Shown one piece after another: positions 18,479-26,966 of a stretch of DNA of 64,000 bases (the first letter of the stretch is position 1; each line of letters starts with the position of its first letter). This stretch comes from Actinospica robiniae DSM 44927 (GTDB lineage Bacteria > Actinomycetota > Actinomycetes > Streptomycetales > Catenulisporaceae), in assembly GCF_000504285.1 (NCBI RefSeq), contig NZ_KI632511.1, positions 8,290,154 through 8,354,153 of the forward strand, in the 5' to 3' direction. The notes beneath the pieces are model-generated. The model saw nothing but the letters and a program-made list of their open reading frames with translations, had not been told where the DNA came from and did no database searches. A program made the translations under genes and the position numbers.

Positions 18479-20046
18479 CAATGCCACGTAGCTTATGTTG
18501 ATCTTGTTCGGCCGCTGGTGGCGGGTGGGTTGGTGCGGAAGATTCGGATGGTGGGCGGGTTCGGGTGCCGTATGCCGGTATCAGCGGCCTTTTTCACCCG
18601 GTGTGGGTTGTGTCGGATGCGTTTGACGGCGCGGGGGTAGGTGCGTTCGCGACGGGGCGGGTTGAGTGCGGCGGGTGCGGTCAGTTGCGCGGCGGCGCGG
18701 GCGGCGGGGGCTTTCATCTGTTCAGGGGGAAAAGCGCGCGGTACCGGTGGCGGTACGGCGCGCGATGCGCACGGCTTTGACGAAGGAGACGCGGTCCGGG
18801 TCGATGTCCGCGCCGGTCGCGGCCCGGCAGATCAGCGCGTTGATCGCGTAGTGGACCAGGAGGTAGGCCCACACCTCCTGGTAGACGAGGTCGGGTAGCT
18901 TCGAGCGTAGGACGCGCCCGGAGCCGCGCAGGTCGGTCTCGAGCTGGTCGTGCGCGCTCTCCTGTTCCCACCGCTGGTGGTAGCAGTACGCGAGGGTCTC
19001 GGCCGGCGCGCTCTGCGGGTCGAGCAGGTTCGTGATCAGGCAGATGAGTTCCGTGCCGGCGGGCCCGGCGCGGTCGGGCACGTCGTACTGGAGCACCCGT
19101 ACCCGGCGGGCCTGGTGCGGGTCGAGCTCTTCTCCGGCTTCGGCGGCCCGCACGATCGCCTCGCGCCGTGCGCCGCGGATCTCGCGGTCGATCACCACGG
19201 ACACGTACGTGCCGTCCTCGAGTACCCGCAGGGGTGGCAGGCGCAGGTCGGCCTTGACCCGCCACAGCAGCCCGGCCCCGGTCTCGGCCGCGTCCGAGAA
19301 GGCCGGGAAGCTGTAGAACCCGCGGTCCGCCGTGAGCAGCCAAGACCGGTCCAGACGCGCGAGCAGCGGCGCGGCCAGACTCTGCTCCCCGGTGGTGTAC
19401 GGACCGATACGCGCGTCGACGAAGCAGTGGCTGGCGCACTCGGTGATCCCGACCACCCGCACCTTCGGGAACGCCGACGGATTGCCCCCGGTCGTGGAGT
19501 ACCCGAACTCCGCGACGTTGCCCGGCGTGTCGGGCACGTCCATCGCGAACCCGTCGATCGCCATCACCCGCAGCCCGCACGCGAACGCGCCCCGGGTCTC
19601 ATCCTGAACCGCGACCGGCTCGGCACAGTACCCGAACACCCGCCGCAGCACATCACGGCCCAACCGTTTACGCGCCTGCGTGATCCCGGAGGAGGTCGGC
19701 ACGCCCCAGGACGCGTCCCACACCCCGAACGCGTCGAGCGACCCGGTCACCCTCGTGGCGACCTCCTCCGCGGCATCCTGCGCGAACAGCGCCATCGCCA
19801 TCGTCAGATACGCCGTCACATGCGGCGGCAGCTTCCCATCCGAACGCAAAGCCCTGATCCTCTCGTCGTTCAAGGCCTGATCCACCTTGAACCGCGGCAC
19901 CGCCTCGACCAGCACCCCGAGAGAAACCTGATCCATCACCACACGCCCGCGATCCACGCCAGAGTCCACCGACACGAACCAAGACTACGACACCACCCCC
20001 CAACACCCAGGCCACACACATGATCAACCCAGGCTACGTGGCATTG
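18479..20046 (-). mobile_element. IS4-family insertion sequence, copy 2 (intact)
   Basis: The 1568-bp element is in inverse orientation to copy 1, with terminal inverted repeats starting CAATGCCACGTAGC at both ends. The left flank is GATCAGGAAC and the right flank GATCAGGGTT. The two flanks share GATCAGG, and the same heptamer abuts every IS end in the window, pointing to preference for this repeat. Confidence 0.85.
18722..19975 (-). CDS. IS4-family DDE transposase, intact
   Basis: The 417-residue transposase has an IS4 N-terminal domain (VDQALNDERIRALRSDGKLPPHVTAY). The DDE catalytic core shows first Asp in VMAIDGFAMDVPD, second Asp in LLTADRGFYS, and the Y-(2)-R-(3)-E signature in YHQRWEQESAHDQLE. 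It catalyses cut-and-paste movement of the IS. It would also be able to mobilise the defective copy 1 and the whole composite, because the terminal repeats match. The GTG start is conserved in both copies. Confidence 0.92.
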   Translation of the reverse strand: MSVDSGVDRGRVVMDQVSLGVLVEAVPRFKVDQALNDERIRALRSDGKLPPHVTAYLTMAMALFAQDAAEEVATRVTGSLDAFGVWDASWGVPTSSGITQARKRLGRDVLRRVFGYCAEPVAVQDETRGAFACGLRVMAIDGFAMDVPDTPGNVAEFGYSTTGGNPSAFPKVRVVGITECASHCFVDARIGPYTTGEQSLAAPLLARLDRSWLLTADRGFYSFPAFSDAAETGAGLLWRVKADLRLPPLRVLEDGTYVSVVIDREIRGARREAIVRAAEAGEELDPHQARRVRVLQYDVPDRAGPAGTELICLITNLLDPQSAPAETLAYCYHQRWEQESAHDQLETDLRGSGRVLRSKLPDLVYQEVWAYLLVHYAINALICRAATGADIDPDRVSFVKAVRIARRTATGTARFSP

Positions 20047-20426
20047 GATCAGGGTTCTGCCGGGAGGTCAAGCGGCGCCATGCAGAATCGACCATCAGCG
20101 GAAACCACCGCCGCTTGAGCTCCCGGCAGGTTCCTGATTGCCTCCGGGGACCGACCGAGGAGAGAGCACACACCCGCAACCTCACCATCCCGAACGCCGG
20201 CCCGCCCCGCCAACGCCAGCACCCCACAGATCCCGGCAATCTCTCCGAGGGAGGGGCCTGCCAGCGGCATTTTTTGATCTTGAAACTGCAGCCGCCCCAC
20301 CAACGCAACGGGTGGGCGGGTGGTCAGACGAACCATGCGACGCGAAGCGGCCGCCCACACCACGACGACCACCCCGACCCGACTAGCCACCACGCCCACG
20401 CCCCACGAGCACTCAGCCGGGCATCA
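20047..20426 (-). repeat. Right arm of long inverted-repeat element 1
   Basis: This gene-free stretch is the mirror of the arm at 15131-15533. It begins with the right copy of the 10-bp direct repeat, forms the second half of a hairpin (CTGCCGGGAGGTCAAGCGGCG and its near-complement), and ends with the outer motif ACTCAGCCGGGCATCA, complement of TGATGCCCGGCTGAGT. The last bases supply the TGA stop of the WYL regulator. The left half of this hairpin is at 16166-16205, across the composite transposon. Confidence 0.75.
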
Positions 20427-21432
20427 ACTCCCAGTGGGCTGCCCCTGCTGGCGACGCAGGTGGGTCGGCAATGGCAGCGTTCAGCAGGACGGCAAGGCTC
20501 GTCATGGCTGCGCGCAGCTCGTCGCCGCCCTCGACGCGGAACGGGAACGGGATCCCGGCCAGCCACTCCTGCGCGTACATCGCCGTGTTCCGGGTGGTGC
20601 CGACCAGCACGCAGGACGCGTCGTCCAGCGGTTCCAGCCTTCCCATCGGCGGCCTGATGTACCGTGCGACCTCGGCGTGGGGCGCCGCGAAGACGACCCG
20701 CGTGGAGAATTCCCAGCCGGCGCCGAGGTTCTCCTCGAGCATGGCGACCGGATCGAGGTTCTCCGGCAGATCGAAGGTCCCCGCGATCGGCTCCGCCGTC
20801 TCGACGCGGTCGATCCGATAGGTGCGGATCGCGTTCGCGTGGTGGGAATGGCACAGCAGGTACCACCGGCCGTGGCGCACCACCACGGCCCAGGGGTCGA
20901 CGTCGCCCGCCCACGCGCGGCCGGATTCGCCGCGGTAGGTGAGGCGGACTCGGCGCCGCGCCGCCACCGCGTCGACCAGGACGCTGGTGGTGGCCGGGTC
21001 GGTCGGGGCGGATTCGCGGTCGGGGACGGCGGCGGTGTGCGCGCGCAGCGTTCCGGCCGGGCGGCCGATCCCGGCGGGCAGCGCCTGGATCACCTTGCCC
21101 AGCGCGGATCCCACGAGGTCGTCGGCGTCGATCGCGGCGGGCCGGCCGTCCAGGACGGCCATGACCAGCCCGAGCGCCTCCTCCTGGGTGAAGACGACCG
21201 GGGGCAGCCGGGTGCCGCGGCCGAGCCGGTAGCCGCCGTGCGGCCCGCGCACCGAGGCCACCGGGATCCCGGCCTCGCGCAGGATCTCGACGTACCGGCG
21301 GGCCGCGCGCTCGGTCACCCCGAGCCGGGCGGCGAGCTGATCGGCCGTGGTCACCGGCCGGTTCTGCAGAATCTCGAGGGTGCGCAGGGCACGCGCGGTC
21401 GGGCTGGGCGCGGCGGGCTCCGATCTCGGCAC
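20413..21432 (-). CDS. WYL-domain transcriptional regulator (YafY/DeoR-type HTH)
   Basis: This 339-residue regulator begins with a DeoR-like winged helix (RALRTLEILQNRPVTTADQLAARLGVTERAARRYVEIL, then GPHGGYRL). A WYL domain follows (WAVVVRHGRWYLLCHSHHANAIRTYRIDRV). WYL proteins sense small ligands, nucleotides or nucleic acids. It is divergent from an alpha/beta hydrolase gene (21552), with a 119-bp shared upstream region, so that hydrolase is a likely target. Its final residues and stop codon lie within the terminal motif of the inverted-repeat element, so the insertion may have altered the natural C-terminus. Confidence 0.88.
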   Translation of the reverse strand: MPRSEPAAPSPTARALRTLEILQNRPVTTADQLAARLGVTERAARRYVEILREAGIPVASVRGPHGGYRLGRGTRLPPVVFTQEEALGLVMAVLDGRPAAIDADDLVGSALGKVIQALPAGIGRPAGTLRAHTAAVPDRESAPTDPATTSVLVDAVAARRRVRLTYRGESGRAWAGDVDPWAVVVRHGRWYLLCHSHHANAIRTYRIDRVETAEPIAGTFDLPENLDPVAMLEENLGAGWEFSTRVVFAAPHAEVARYIRPPMGRLEPLDDASCVLVGTTRNTAMYAQEWLAGIPFPFRVEGGDELRAAMTSLAVLLNAAIADPPASPAGAAHWELMPG

Positions 21433-21551
21433 GGAGACACGCTATCCGCGCCGCGCGCAATCCGGAAGCCGATCGTCCGGAATGAGTCCTAGCATAGCCG
21501 TTGCTCCCCTCGGAGCCTGCCTGCCGTACTGATCGAAAGGGCGCACCCCTC

Positions 21552-22235
21552 ATGGACTTCGTACTGATCGCCGGACTCTGGCTCGACGGCGGCGACGCCT
21601 GGACCCAGGTCGTCGCGGAGCTCGAGCGGCTCGGCCACCGCGCCGTGCCGGTGCGCCTGCCCGGCCAGGGCGACGGCAACACGGCCGCGACCCTCGCGGA
21701 TCAGCGGGCCGCGGTGCTGGCCGCGGTGGACGCAGCCGAGAAGCCGGTCGTGGTCGGGCATTCCGCGGCCGGCTCGCTGGCCTGGATCGCGGCTGACGCG
21801 CGGCCCGACGAGGTGGCCGCGGTGGTGCTGATCGGCGGCTTCCCGAGCCCGGACGGCCAGGAGTACGCCTCCTTCTTCGAGGTGCGCGACGGCGGGATGG
21901 CCTTCCCCGGCTGGGAGCCGTTCGAGGGCCCGGACAGTGTCGATCTCGACGAGGACGCGCGTCAGAGCATCGCCGCGGCCGCGATCCCGGTGCCTGAGGG
22001 CGTGGCCAAGGGCATCGTGCAGCTGGCCGACGAGCGCCGCTACGGGGTTCGCACCGTGCTCGTGTGCCCGGAGTACTCGCCGGAACAGGCCAAGGGGTGG
22101 ATCGAGGCGGGCGAAGTGCCCGAGATCGCGAAGGCCGAGCACGTCGAGTACATCGACATCGACTCAGGACACTGGCCCATGTTCACCCAGCCCGCCGAAC
22201 TGGCGCGCAAACTCCACGAAGCCGCGACGAGCTGA
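21552..22235 (+). CDS. Alpha/beta hydrolase
   Basis: This 227-residue protein has the alpha/beta hydrolase pattern: FVLIAGLWLDGGDAW at the oxyanion loop, nucleophile Ser in VVVGHSAAGSLAW, and a C-terminal His in IDSGHWPMFTQPAELA. The position after the nucleophile elbow is Ala rather than the usual Gly (GHSAA). The ATG at 21552 follows GAAAGG by about 11 bases. It is divergent from the WYL regulator and 19 bp upstream of an acetyltransferase. The substrate is not predictable; a small ester or lactone is likely. Confidence 0.85.
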   Translation: MDFVLIAGLWLDGGDAWTQVVAELERLGHRAVPVRLPGQGDGNTAATLADQRAAVLAAVDAAEKPVVVGHSAAGSLAWIAADARPDEVAAVVLIGGFPSPDGQEYASFFEVRDGGMAFPGWEPFEGPDSVDLDEDARQSIAAAAIPVPEGVAKGIVQLADERRYGVRTVLVCPEYSPEQAKGWIEAGEVPEIAKAEHVEYIDIDSGHWPMFTQPAELARKLHEAATS

Positions 22236-22254
22236 CCGGAAGGGCGGTGGCCTG

Positions 22255-22830
22255 ATGACGTACACGGCGAGGCCCCTCGACGCGGAGACCTGGCCCGCCT
22301 TCGCCGAACTCGTCGAGCGCAACAACGGCGTCTTCGGCGGCTGCTGGTGCATCGGTTTCCACAAGCCGCACAACGAGAAGGACCCGGCGGGGCGCAGCAA
22401 CCGCGAGCAGAAGGAGGAGCGCGTGCGTACTGATCGCGCCCACGCCGCGCTCGTCCTCGATGCCGAGGGCAAGGCTCAGGGCTGGTGCCAGTACGGCTCG
22501 CCCGAGGAGCTGCCCTCGATCAAGCATCGGCGCGAGTACGACAAGGACGCTCCGCCGCGGCCGGACTGGCGGATCACCTGCTTCTACGTCGACACCCGCC
22601 ACCGCGGGCAGGGCGTGGCCCGGGAGGCGCTGCGCGGTGCGGTCGAGCAGATCGGCCGGGCCGGCGGCGGACGCACGGAGGCCATCTCCGAGGTCACCGC
22701 CGGCCGCACGGCGCCGGGCCGATTCCTGTTCAGCGCCACCGTCGAGCTCTTCGAAGAGCACGGATTCACCCGGGTGCGCCAGGTCGGCAAGCACGCGTGG
22801 ATCGTCAGCAGGCTGATCGAGCCGCTTTAG
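22255..22830 (+). CDS. GNAT-family N-acetyltransferase
   Basis: The 191-residue protein has a GNAT acetyl-CoA site: CFYVDTRHRGQGVAREALRGAV (motif A R-x-x-G-x-G/A) and VELFEEHGFTRVR near the C-terminus. The N-terminal FGGCWCIGFHKP segment, with two close Cys residues, is found in a GNAT subgroup of unknown substrate. It follows the hydrolase by 19 bp in the same direction, so the two are probably co-transcribed. Its stop is 9 bases from the end of the convergent MFS gene. Confidence 0.8.
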   Translation: MTYTARPLDAETWPAFAELVERNNGVFGGCWCIGFHKPHNEKDPAGRSNREQKEERVRTDRAHAALVLDAEGKAQGWCQYGSPEELPSIKHRREYDKDAPPRPDWRITCFYVDTRHRGQGVAREALRGAVEQIGRAGGGRTEAISEVTAGRTAPGRFLFSATVELFEEHGFTRVRQVGKHAWIVSRLIEPL

Positions 22831-22839
22831 CACGGGTTC

Positions 22840-24285
22840 CTAGCGCCTCGTGGCGCGGCGGCGGGCGAACAGCGCCGCGATCAGCACGCCGGCCGCCACC
22901 AGCGCCGCGTTGACCAAGACGGCCGCGTGCACGCCGGTGAGGATGGCGGCCGGGTCGGTCAGGCCATTGGTGCGCGCCGTCACGACGGCGCTCATGATCG
23001 GCGTGCCCATGGTGATGCCGACTTGCTGGGTCATCGTGGCCAGCCCCGTCGCCATGCCCTGATCCTGCTGCGGCACGTCAGAGGTGGCCTGCACCATGAA
23101 GGCCACGATGACCAGCATGTTGCCGACCCCGCCGAGGAATGTGGCGGGCAGCATCAGGCCGAGCGAGCCGTGGCCCGGGCCGAGTGCGAGCAGCAGGACC
23201 GTGGCCAGAGCCTGCACCGCTCCGGCGTACATCAGTGTGGAGCGCGGGCCGATCCGGCCGAGCATCCGGGGCGCGAGGACGCCGCCGATGACGGTGCCGA
23301 GTCCGAGCACGGCGAAGCACAACCCGGCGGCCATGGCCGAGAAACCCAGCACCTTCTGCAGGTAAAGCGTCAGCACGAAAACCAGCGAGGTCTCGGTGGC
23401 GAAGGCGATCAGGCCGGCCAGGTTGCCCACCACCACCGTGCGCCGAGTCAGGATGCTGACAGGGACGAGCGGCCGCGGCACGGCCCGCTCGATCCGCACG
23501 AAGGCGCCGAGTAGGACGATGCCGCCGATCAGGCAGCCGAGAGCGATCGGGTCGCCCCAGCCGTGTTCGCCGGCCGTGGTCAGCCCGAATACGACGGCCA
23601 GCAGACCGCTGGTGACGGCCGCGGCGCCTGGCACGTCGAGCCGCGGGCGCTCGGCGGCCCGGCTGTCGCGGAGCACCAGGGGCGCCACCGCGAGCACGGC
23701 GAAGGCCACCGGCACGTTGATGAAGAACGCCCAGCGCCAGCTGAGCAGGTCGGTGAGCACGCCGCCGAGGACCGCGCCGGTGGTGAAGCCGGCCGACATC
23801 AACGCGCCGTTGAGCCCGAGTGCCTTGTCCCGCAACGGTCCTTGCGGGAAGGCGGAGGTCAACAGGGACAGGCCGGCCGGGGTCACCGCCGCAGTGGCCA
23901 GGCCCTGCACGGCCCGCGCGGCCAGCAGCATCCCGGGATCCACGGCGAGGCCGCCGACCAGCGAGGAGATGCCGAGCAGGGCGAGCCCGGCGAGGAACTG
24001 CCGGCGCCGCCCGATCAGGTCGGCCACGCGGCCGAAGAGCAGGGTGAAGCCTGCGGCGGCCAGGGCGAACGCGGTGCCGACCCATTGCAGGTCGCCGAGC
24101 GGGAAGTCCAGGCCGCGCCCCAGGGCGGGCAGCGCCACGTTCAGGATCGAGAAGTCCACCGCGAGCATGAACTGCGCGGCCAGCAGGACGACGAGGACCA
24201 GCCGGAGCCGCCGGTCCAGCCGGACCGGAGCCGCGGACGAGGCCGGTTCGGTGACGGGTTCGGAGAGATCGTTCAGCGTTGACAT
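22840..24285 (-). CDS. DHA2-type MFS drug transporter (14 TM)
   Basis: The 481-residue protein has about 14 hydrophobic segments. Family marks are DFSILNVALPALGRGL in TM1, LQWVGTAFALAAAGFTLLFGRVADLIGRRR (motif A), ARAVQGLATAAVTPAGLSLL, and GGVLTDLLSWRWAFFINVPV (motif C region). Such proteins export drugs and other amphiphiles by proton antiport. The ATG at 24285 is chosen because the longer frame upstream is not hydrophobic and overlaps the promoter region. No good ribosome site is visible. It is divergent from an XRE regulator across 142 bp, so that protein is the likely controller. Confidence 0.88.
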   Translation of the reverse strand: MSTLNDLSEPVTEPASSAAPVRLDRRLRLVLVVLLAAQFMLAVDFSILNVALPALGRGLDFPLGDLQWVGTAFALAAAGFTLLFGRVADLIGRRRQFLAGLALLGISSLVGGLAVDPGMLLAARAVQGLATAAVTPAGLSLLTSAFPQGPLRDKALGLNGALMSAGFTTGAVLGGVLTDLLSWRWAFFINVPVAFAVLAVAPLVLRDSRAAERPRLDVPGAAAVTSGLLAVVFGLTTAGEHGWGDPIALGCLIGGIVLLGAFVRIERAVPRPLVPVSILTRRTVVVGNLAGLIAFATETSLVFVLTLYLQKVLGFSAMAAGLCFAVLGLGTVIGGVLAPRMLGRIGPRSTLMYAGAVQALATVLLLALGPGHGSLGLMLPATFLGGVGNMLVIVAFMVQATSDVPQQDQGMATGLATMTQQVGITMGTPIMSAVVTARTNGLTDPAAILTGVHAAVLVNAALVAAGVLIAALFARRRATRR

Positions 24286-24427
24286 GAGGGGAAGTCTGCG
24301 TTCGCGGACGGCGGCCAGCCAGACGTCTGCTTTACGTAGGCACCGGCCGCATACCACGCCGATGCCTATGCATGACAGGGTCAGGCTGAGCGGGGATGCG
24401 CGGCCTTGTCGGGCGGATACTGAGATC

Positions 24428-25318
24428 GTGGCTGATTCCGCTGAGCTCGGTGAGTTCCTCAAGTCGCGTCGCTCCGGTCTGCGTCCGGAGGTCGTGGGCC
24501 TGCCCGACTACGGGTCGCGCCGCCGCGTGCCCGGGCTGCGGCGCGAAGAACTGGCGCAGCTGGCCGGGGTGAGCGCCGCGTACTACACCCGGCTCGAGCA
24601 GGGCCAGAGCGTGCACGCGTCCGTGCAGGTGCTCGAGGCCCTCGCCGACGCGCTGCGGCTGACCGAGGATGAGCGGGCGCACCTGCGCCACCTGGCCGAC
24701 TCCGGTGGATCGCGCCGTCGTACTCCGGCGCCCCGGCCGCAGTTCGCGCGCCCCGGGCTCCGGCAGCTGCTCGCCGGGCTCGGCGACACCCCGGCGATCC
24801 TGATGGACCGCCGCAGCGATGTGCTGGGCTGGAACCGGATGGGGTGGGCCCTGGTCGCCTCGCACCTGCCCGAGCGGGCCCCGGAGCGTCCGACCGAGCG
24901 GCCGAATCTCCAGCGGATGCTGTTCCTGGACTCGCACACCCGCGAGCTCTACGCCCGCTGGGATGAGGAGGCGCAGCGTGCGGTGGCGAATCTGCGGCTG
25001 GCCGCCGGACGCTTCTCCGGCGACCCCAAGCTGGCCGAGCTGGTCGGCGAGCTGGTGATCAACAGCCCTGAGTTCGAGTCGCTCTGGTCCCGCCACCCGG
25101 TGCGCAACTGCACCTCCGGCCGCAAGCTGCTCCACCACCCGGTGGTCGGCGCACTCGAACTCGACTTCGAGACGCTGACGACGGCCGAGGACGAGGGCCA
25201 GCGCCTGCTCGTCTACACCGCCGCCGAAGGCACGCCGGCTGCGGAAGGGCTGGCCCTGCTCGCGCACTCGGTCCACACGGCGGCACCGGAGGCCGCCTTC
25301 AGCCGCATCGCGGACTAG
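24428..25318 (+). CDS. XRE-family regulator with MmyB-like ligand-binding domain
   Basis: The helix-turn-helix (residues about 10-80) contains ELGEFLKSRRSGLRPE, RRRVPGLRREELAQLAGVSAAYYTRLEQG, and SVQVLEALADALRLTEDER. The C-terminal half matches the MmyB-like domain: GDTPAILMDRRSDVLGWNRM, FLDSHTRELYARWDEEA, and CTSGRKLLHHPVVGALELDFETL. The GTG at 24428 places the HTH at the usual position; ATG codons at 24362 and 24368 would add an unconserved tail. It is divergent from the MFS transporter, a common regulator/efflux arrangement. Confidence 0.88.
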   Translation: MADSAELGEFLKSRRSGLRPEVVGLPDYGSRRRVPGLRREELAQLAGVSAAYYTRLEQGQSVHASVQVLEALADALRLTEDERAHLRHLADSGGSRRRTPAPRPQFARPGLRQLLAGLGDTPAILMDRRSDVLGWNRMGWALVASHLPERAPERPTERPNLQRMLFLDSHTRELYARWDEEAQRAVANLRLAAGRFSGDPKLAELVGELVINSPEFESLWSRHPVRNCTSGRKLLHHPVVGALELDFETLTTAEDEGQRLLVYTAAEGTPAAEGLALLAHSVHTAAPEAAFSRIAD

Positions 25319-25333
25319 GCAGTGTCTTCCTGA

Positions 25334-26011
25334 TCAATCGGCGCGGCGGCCGGCGACGGCGTCGCCCCAGTGCCGGATGTGCTGGTCCTCATGGACCTGC
25401 GCGACGGCGACGTTCTCGTCGAGCAGGCCGCGCAGGTGCGGCGGGTAGGCGGTGGGGGAGGCGGGCAGCTGGAGCAGGACGCGGCGGCGGGTCTTGAGGT
25501 CGTCGCTGTGTTCGAAGATGCGCAGCGAGGTCTCCAGCCACGCGTCGACGATGTCGCGCGACTCGTCGAGGGCTGGGTCGCGGATGCCGGTGGGCGCGTA
25601 GGCGGGGCGGCGGCTCGCGCGCAGCGGCAGGTGCGCCCAGTACCAGGACCTGATCGCGCCGGCCCGCTCGGCGTCGGAGCCCTCGCGCAGGTAGTCGACC
25701 AGCGCCTGGCAGACGCGGCGGCGGCCGAAGGCGTAGAGCGCGGGCTCGATGAACCAGCGGCAGAAGCTGGGGTCCGGCTCGTAGACGGCGGCGGCCAGCA
25801 GCGGGCGGAACAACGACTCGGCCAGGGTGGGGCGCTCGAGCAGCGGCCGGCGCACGGCGGCGGCCACGTGGCGCGCCGCGCGGGGGCCGCTCAGCAGAGT
25901 ACTGATGTCGAGCTCGAGGAGGAGGGCGACCTCGGTGGTGCAGGTCAGGAACGAGCGCTCGACGGGGGCTTGGACCGAAGCGGTGCCTTGCTCACCTATC
26001 ACGGGATGCAT
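25334..26011 (-). CDS. Hypothetical protein, helical, unknown function
   Basis: The 225-residue product is soluble and helical, with Trp/Tyr-rich motifs SFCRWFIEPALYAFGRRRVCQALVDYLREG and GAIRSWYWAHLPLR, and a His-rich C-terminus (VHEDQHIRHWGDAV). I do not recognise a family. The hydrophobic residue spacing suggests HEAT- or TPR-like helices. It is convergent with the XRE regulator (15 bp between stops) and lies downstream of an acetyltransferase on the same strand, with 64 bp between them. Coding is supported by strong third-position G/C and sensible length. Confidence 0.6.
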   Translation of the reverse strand: MHPVIGEQGTASVQAPVERSFLTCTTEVALLLELDISTLLSGPRAARHVAAAVRRPLLERPTLAESLFRPLLAAAVYEPDPSFCRWFIEPALYAFGRRRVCQALVDYLREGSDAERAGAIRSWYWAHLPLRASRRPAYAPTGIRDPALDESRDIVDAWLETSLRIFEHSDDLKTRRRVLLQLPASPTAYPPHLRGLLDENVAVAQVHEDQHIRHWGDAVAGRRAD

Positions 26012-26075
26012 TCTGGCCCGCGCGGCCGCCCGGGTCCAGCCGCCGCGCCCGGCGCGGCGGCCGTTCCCGGAACCA

Positions 26076-26828
26076 TCAGGGTTCTGGCTCGTCGAGCTTA
26101 ACCGTTCCAGTCGGCCGCCAGCTGAGCTGCGCGCCGAGCTCGCGGAAGCCGAGCGCGGAGGCCACGCGGCGGGACGCGGGCGGCCGGGCCCGCCACTGCG
26201 GCAGCAGCTCCTCCGCGAGCGCGTGGGCCACGGCGCTGGACGCCGCCGCCCGGCCGAGGCCCCGGCCGCGCCACGCCGGTGCGGTCAGGATGCTGACATG
26301 GGCGGTGCGGCCCGGCCAGCCGCGGTATCCGGCTGCGGCGACGACCGTGCCGTCTATGCGCACGACGAAGGCGGGTGAGGTGACGCCGTCGAGCCCGGCT
26401 TCGCCGGCTTCCTCGGCGGTGGCCGACCGCTCGAGTTCGCGCAGGTCGGAATGTTCGGCCGGCAGCTGCTCGACGACCAGGCCGCTCGCCACCGCCGGCC
26501 GGAACTCGGCCGGGCTGAGGTAGGCCAGCGTCGCCGGGCCGAGCCTCTCGGCGACCGGAAGCATCGCGGCGACGGTATCAGGGTTCACCATCGCCTCGAC
26601 CGAGAGGCCGCAGAACGCCGTGCCGACCGCGTCGGCGACGCTCTCGTCCGGCGCCGTCACGAGCACCGAACCGCCGATCGCGACCGCCCCGACCCAGCCC
26701 CGCGGGCACAATCGCGACTCCGGCGCCACCACCACCCGCACGCCGCCGGCCGGATCGAAGGACACCGGCTCGCCGGCCAGCTCCTGCCACAGCGCGCGAG
26801 CTCTTGCCACCAGCGGGTCCGTCGTCAT
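26076..26828 (-). CDS. GNAT-family N-acetyltransferase
   Basis: The 250-residue protein has a divergent N-terminal half and a C-terminal GNAT domain: FVVRIDGTVVAAAGYRGWPGRTAHVSILTAPAWRGRGLGRAAASSAVAHAL. The acetyl-CoA loop is RGRGLG, followed by the end motif VASALGFRELG. The layout resembles two-part GNAT proteins related to GCN5/FR47. The acceptor is unknown. It reads toward the hypothetical gene at 25334. Confidence 0.8.
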   Translation of the reverse strand: MTTDPLVARARALWQELAGEPVSFDPAGGVRVVVAPESRLCPRGWVGAVAIGGSVLVTAPDESVADAVGTAFCGLSVEAMVNPDTVAAMLPVAERLGPATLAYLSPAEFRPAVASGLVVEQLPAEHSDLRELERSATAEEAGEAGLDGVTSPAFVVRIDGTVVAAAGYRGWPGRTAHVSILTAPAWRGRGLGRAAASSAVAHALAEELLPQWRARPPASRRVASALGFRELGAQLSWRPTGTVKLDEPEP

Positions 26829-26966
26829 GGGCTGATCTTCGCAGACGAATGTCCCCTCCCGCCAGGGGCTTCGGCGATGCGGGCCCCCGTTTCGACGAAG
26901 ATCGAGACTTAATGAAAAGCTCTGCCGATCATTGCGACGGTCATGACCGGCGGCGCTGGTGGCTCC

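Larger units (their letters stand above)
16206..20046. mobile_element. Composite transposon: two inverted IS4-type copies around a 707-bp passenger
   Basis: Two IS copies of 1566 and 1568 bp face each other and enclose 17772-18478, a gene-less relative of the surrounding repeat element. The outer junctions carry the exact 10-bp direct repeat GATCAGGGTT. Removing the composite and one repeat joins ...GCCCGATCAGGGTT to CTGCCGGGAGG..., the same sequence found uninterrupted at 39328-39350. The element therefore inserted into a hairpin of repeat element 1. Only the right IS encodes an intact transposase. Confidence 0.8.

Noticed and set aside
15131-20426. Possible CRISPR array in the repeat-rich region
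   Set aside because: Repeats are long, inverted and irregularly spaced, with no uniform spacers and no cas genes.
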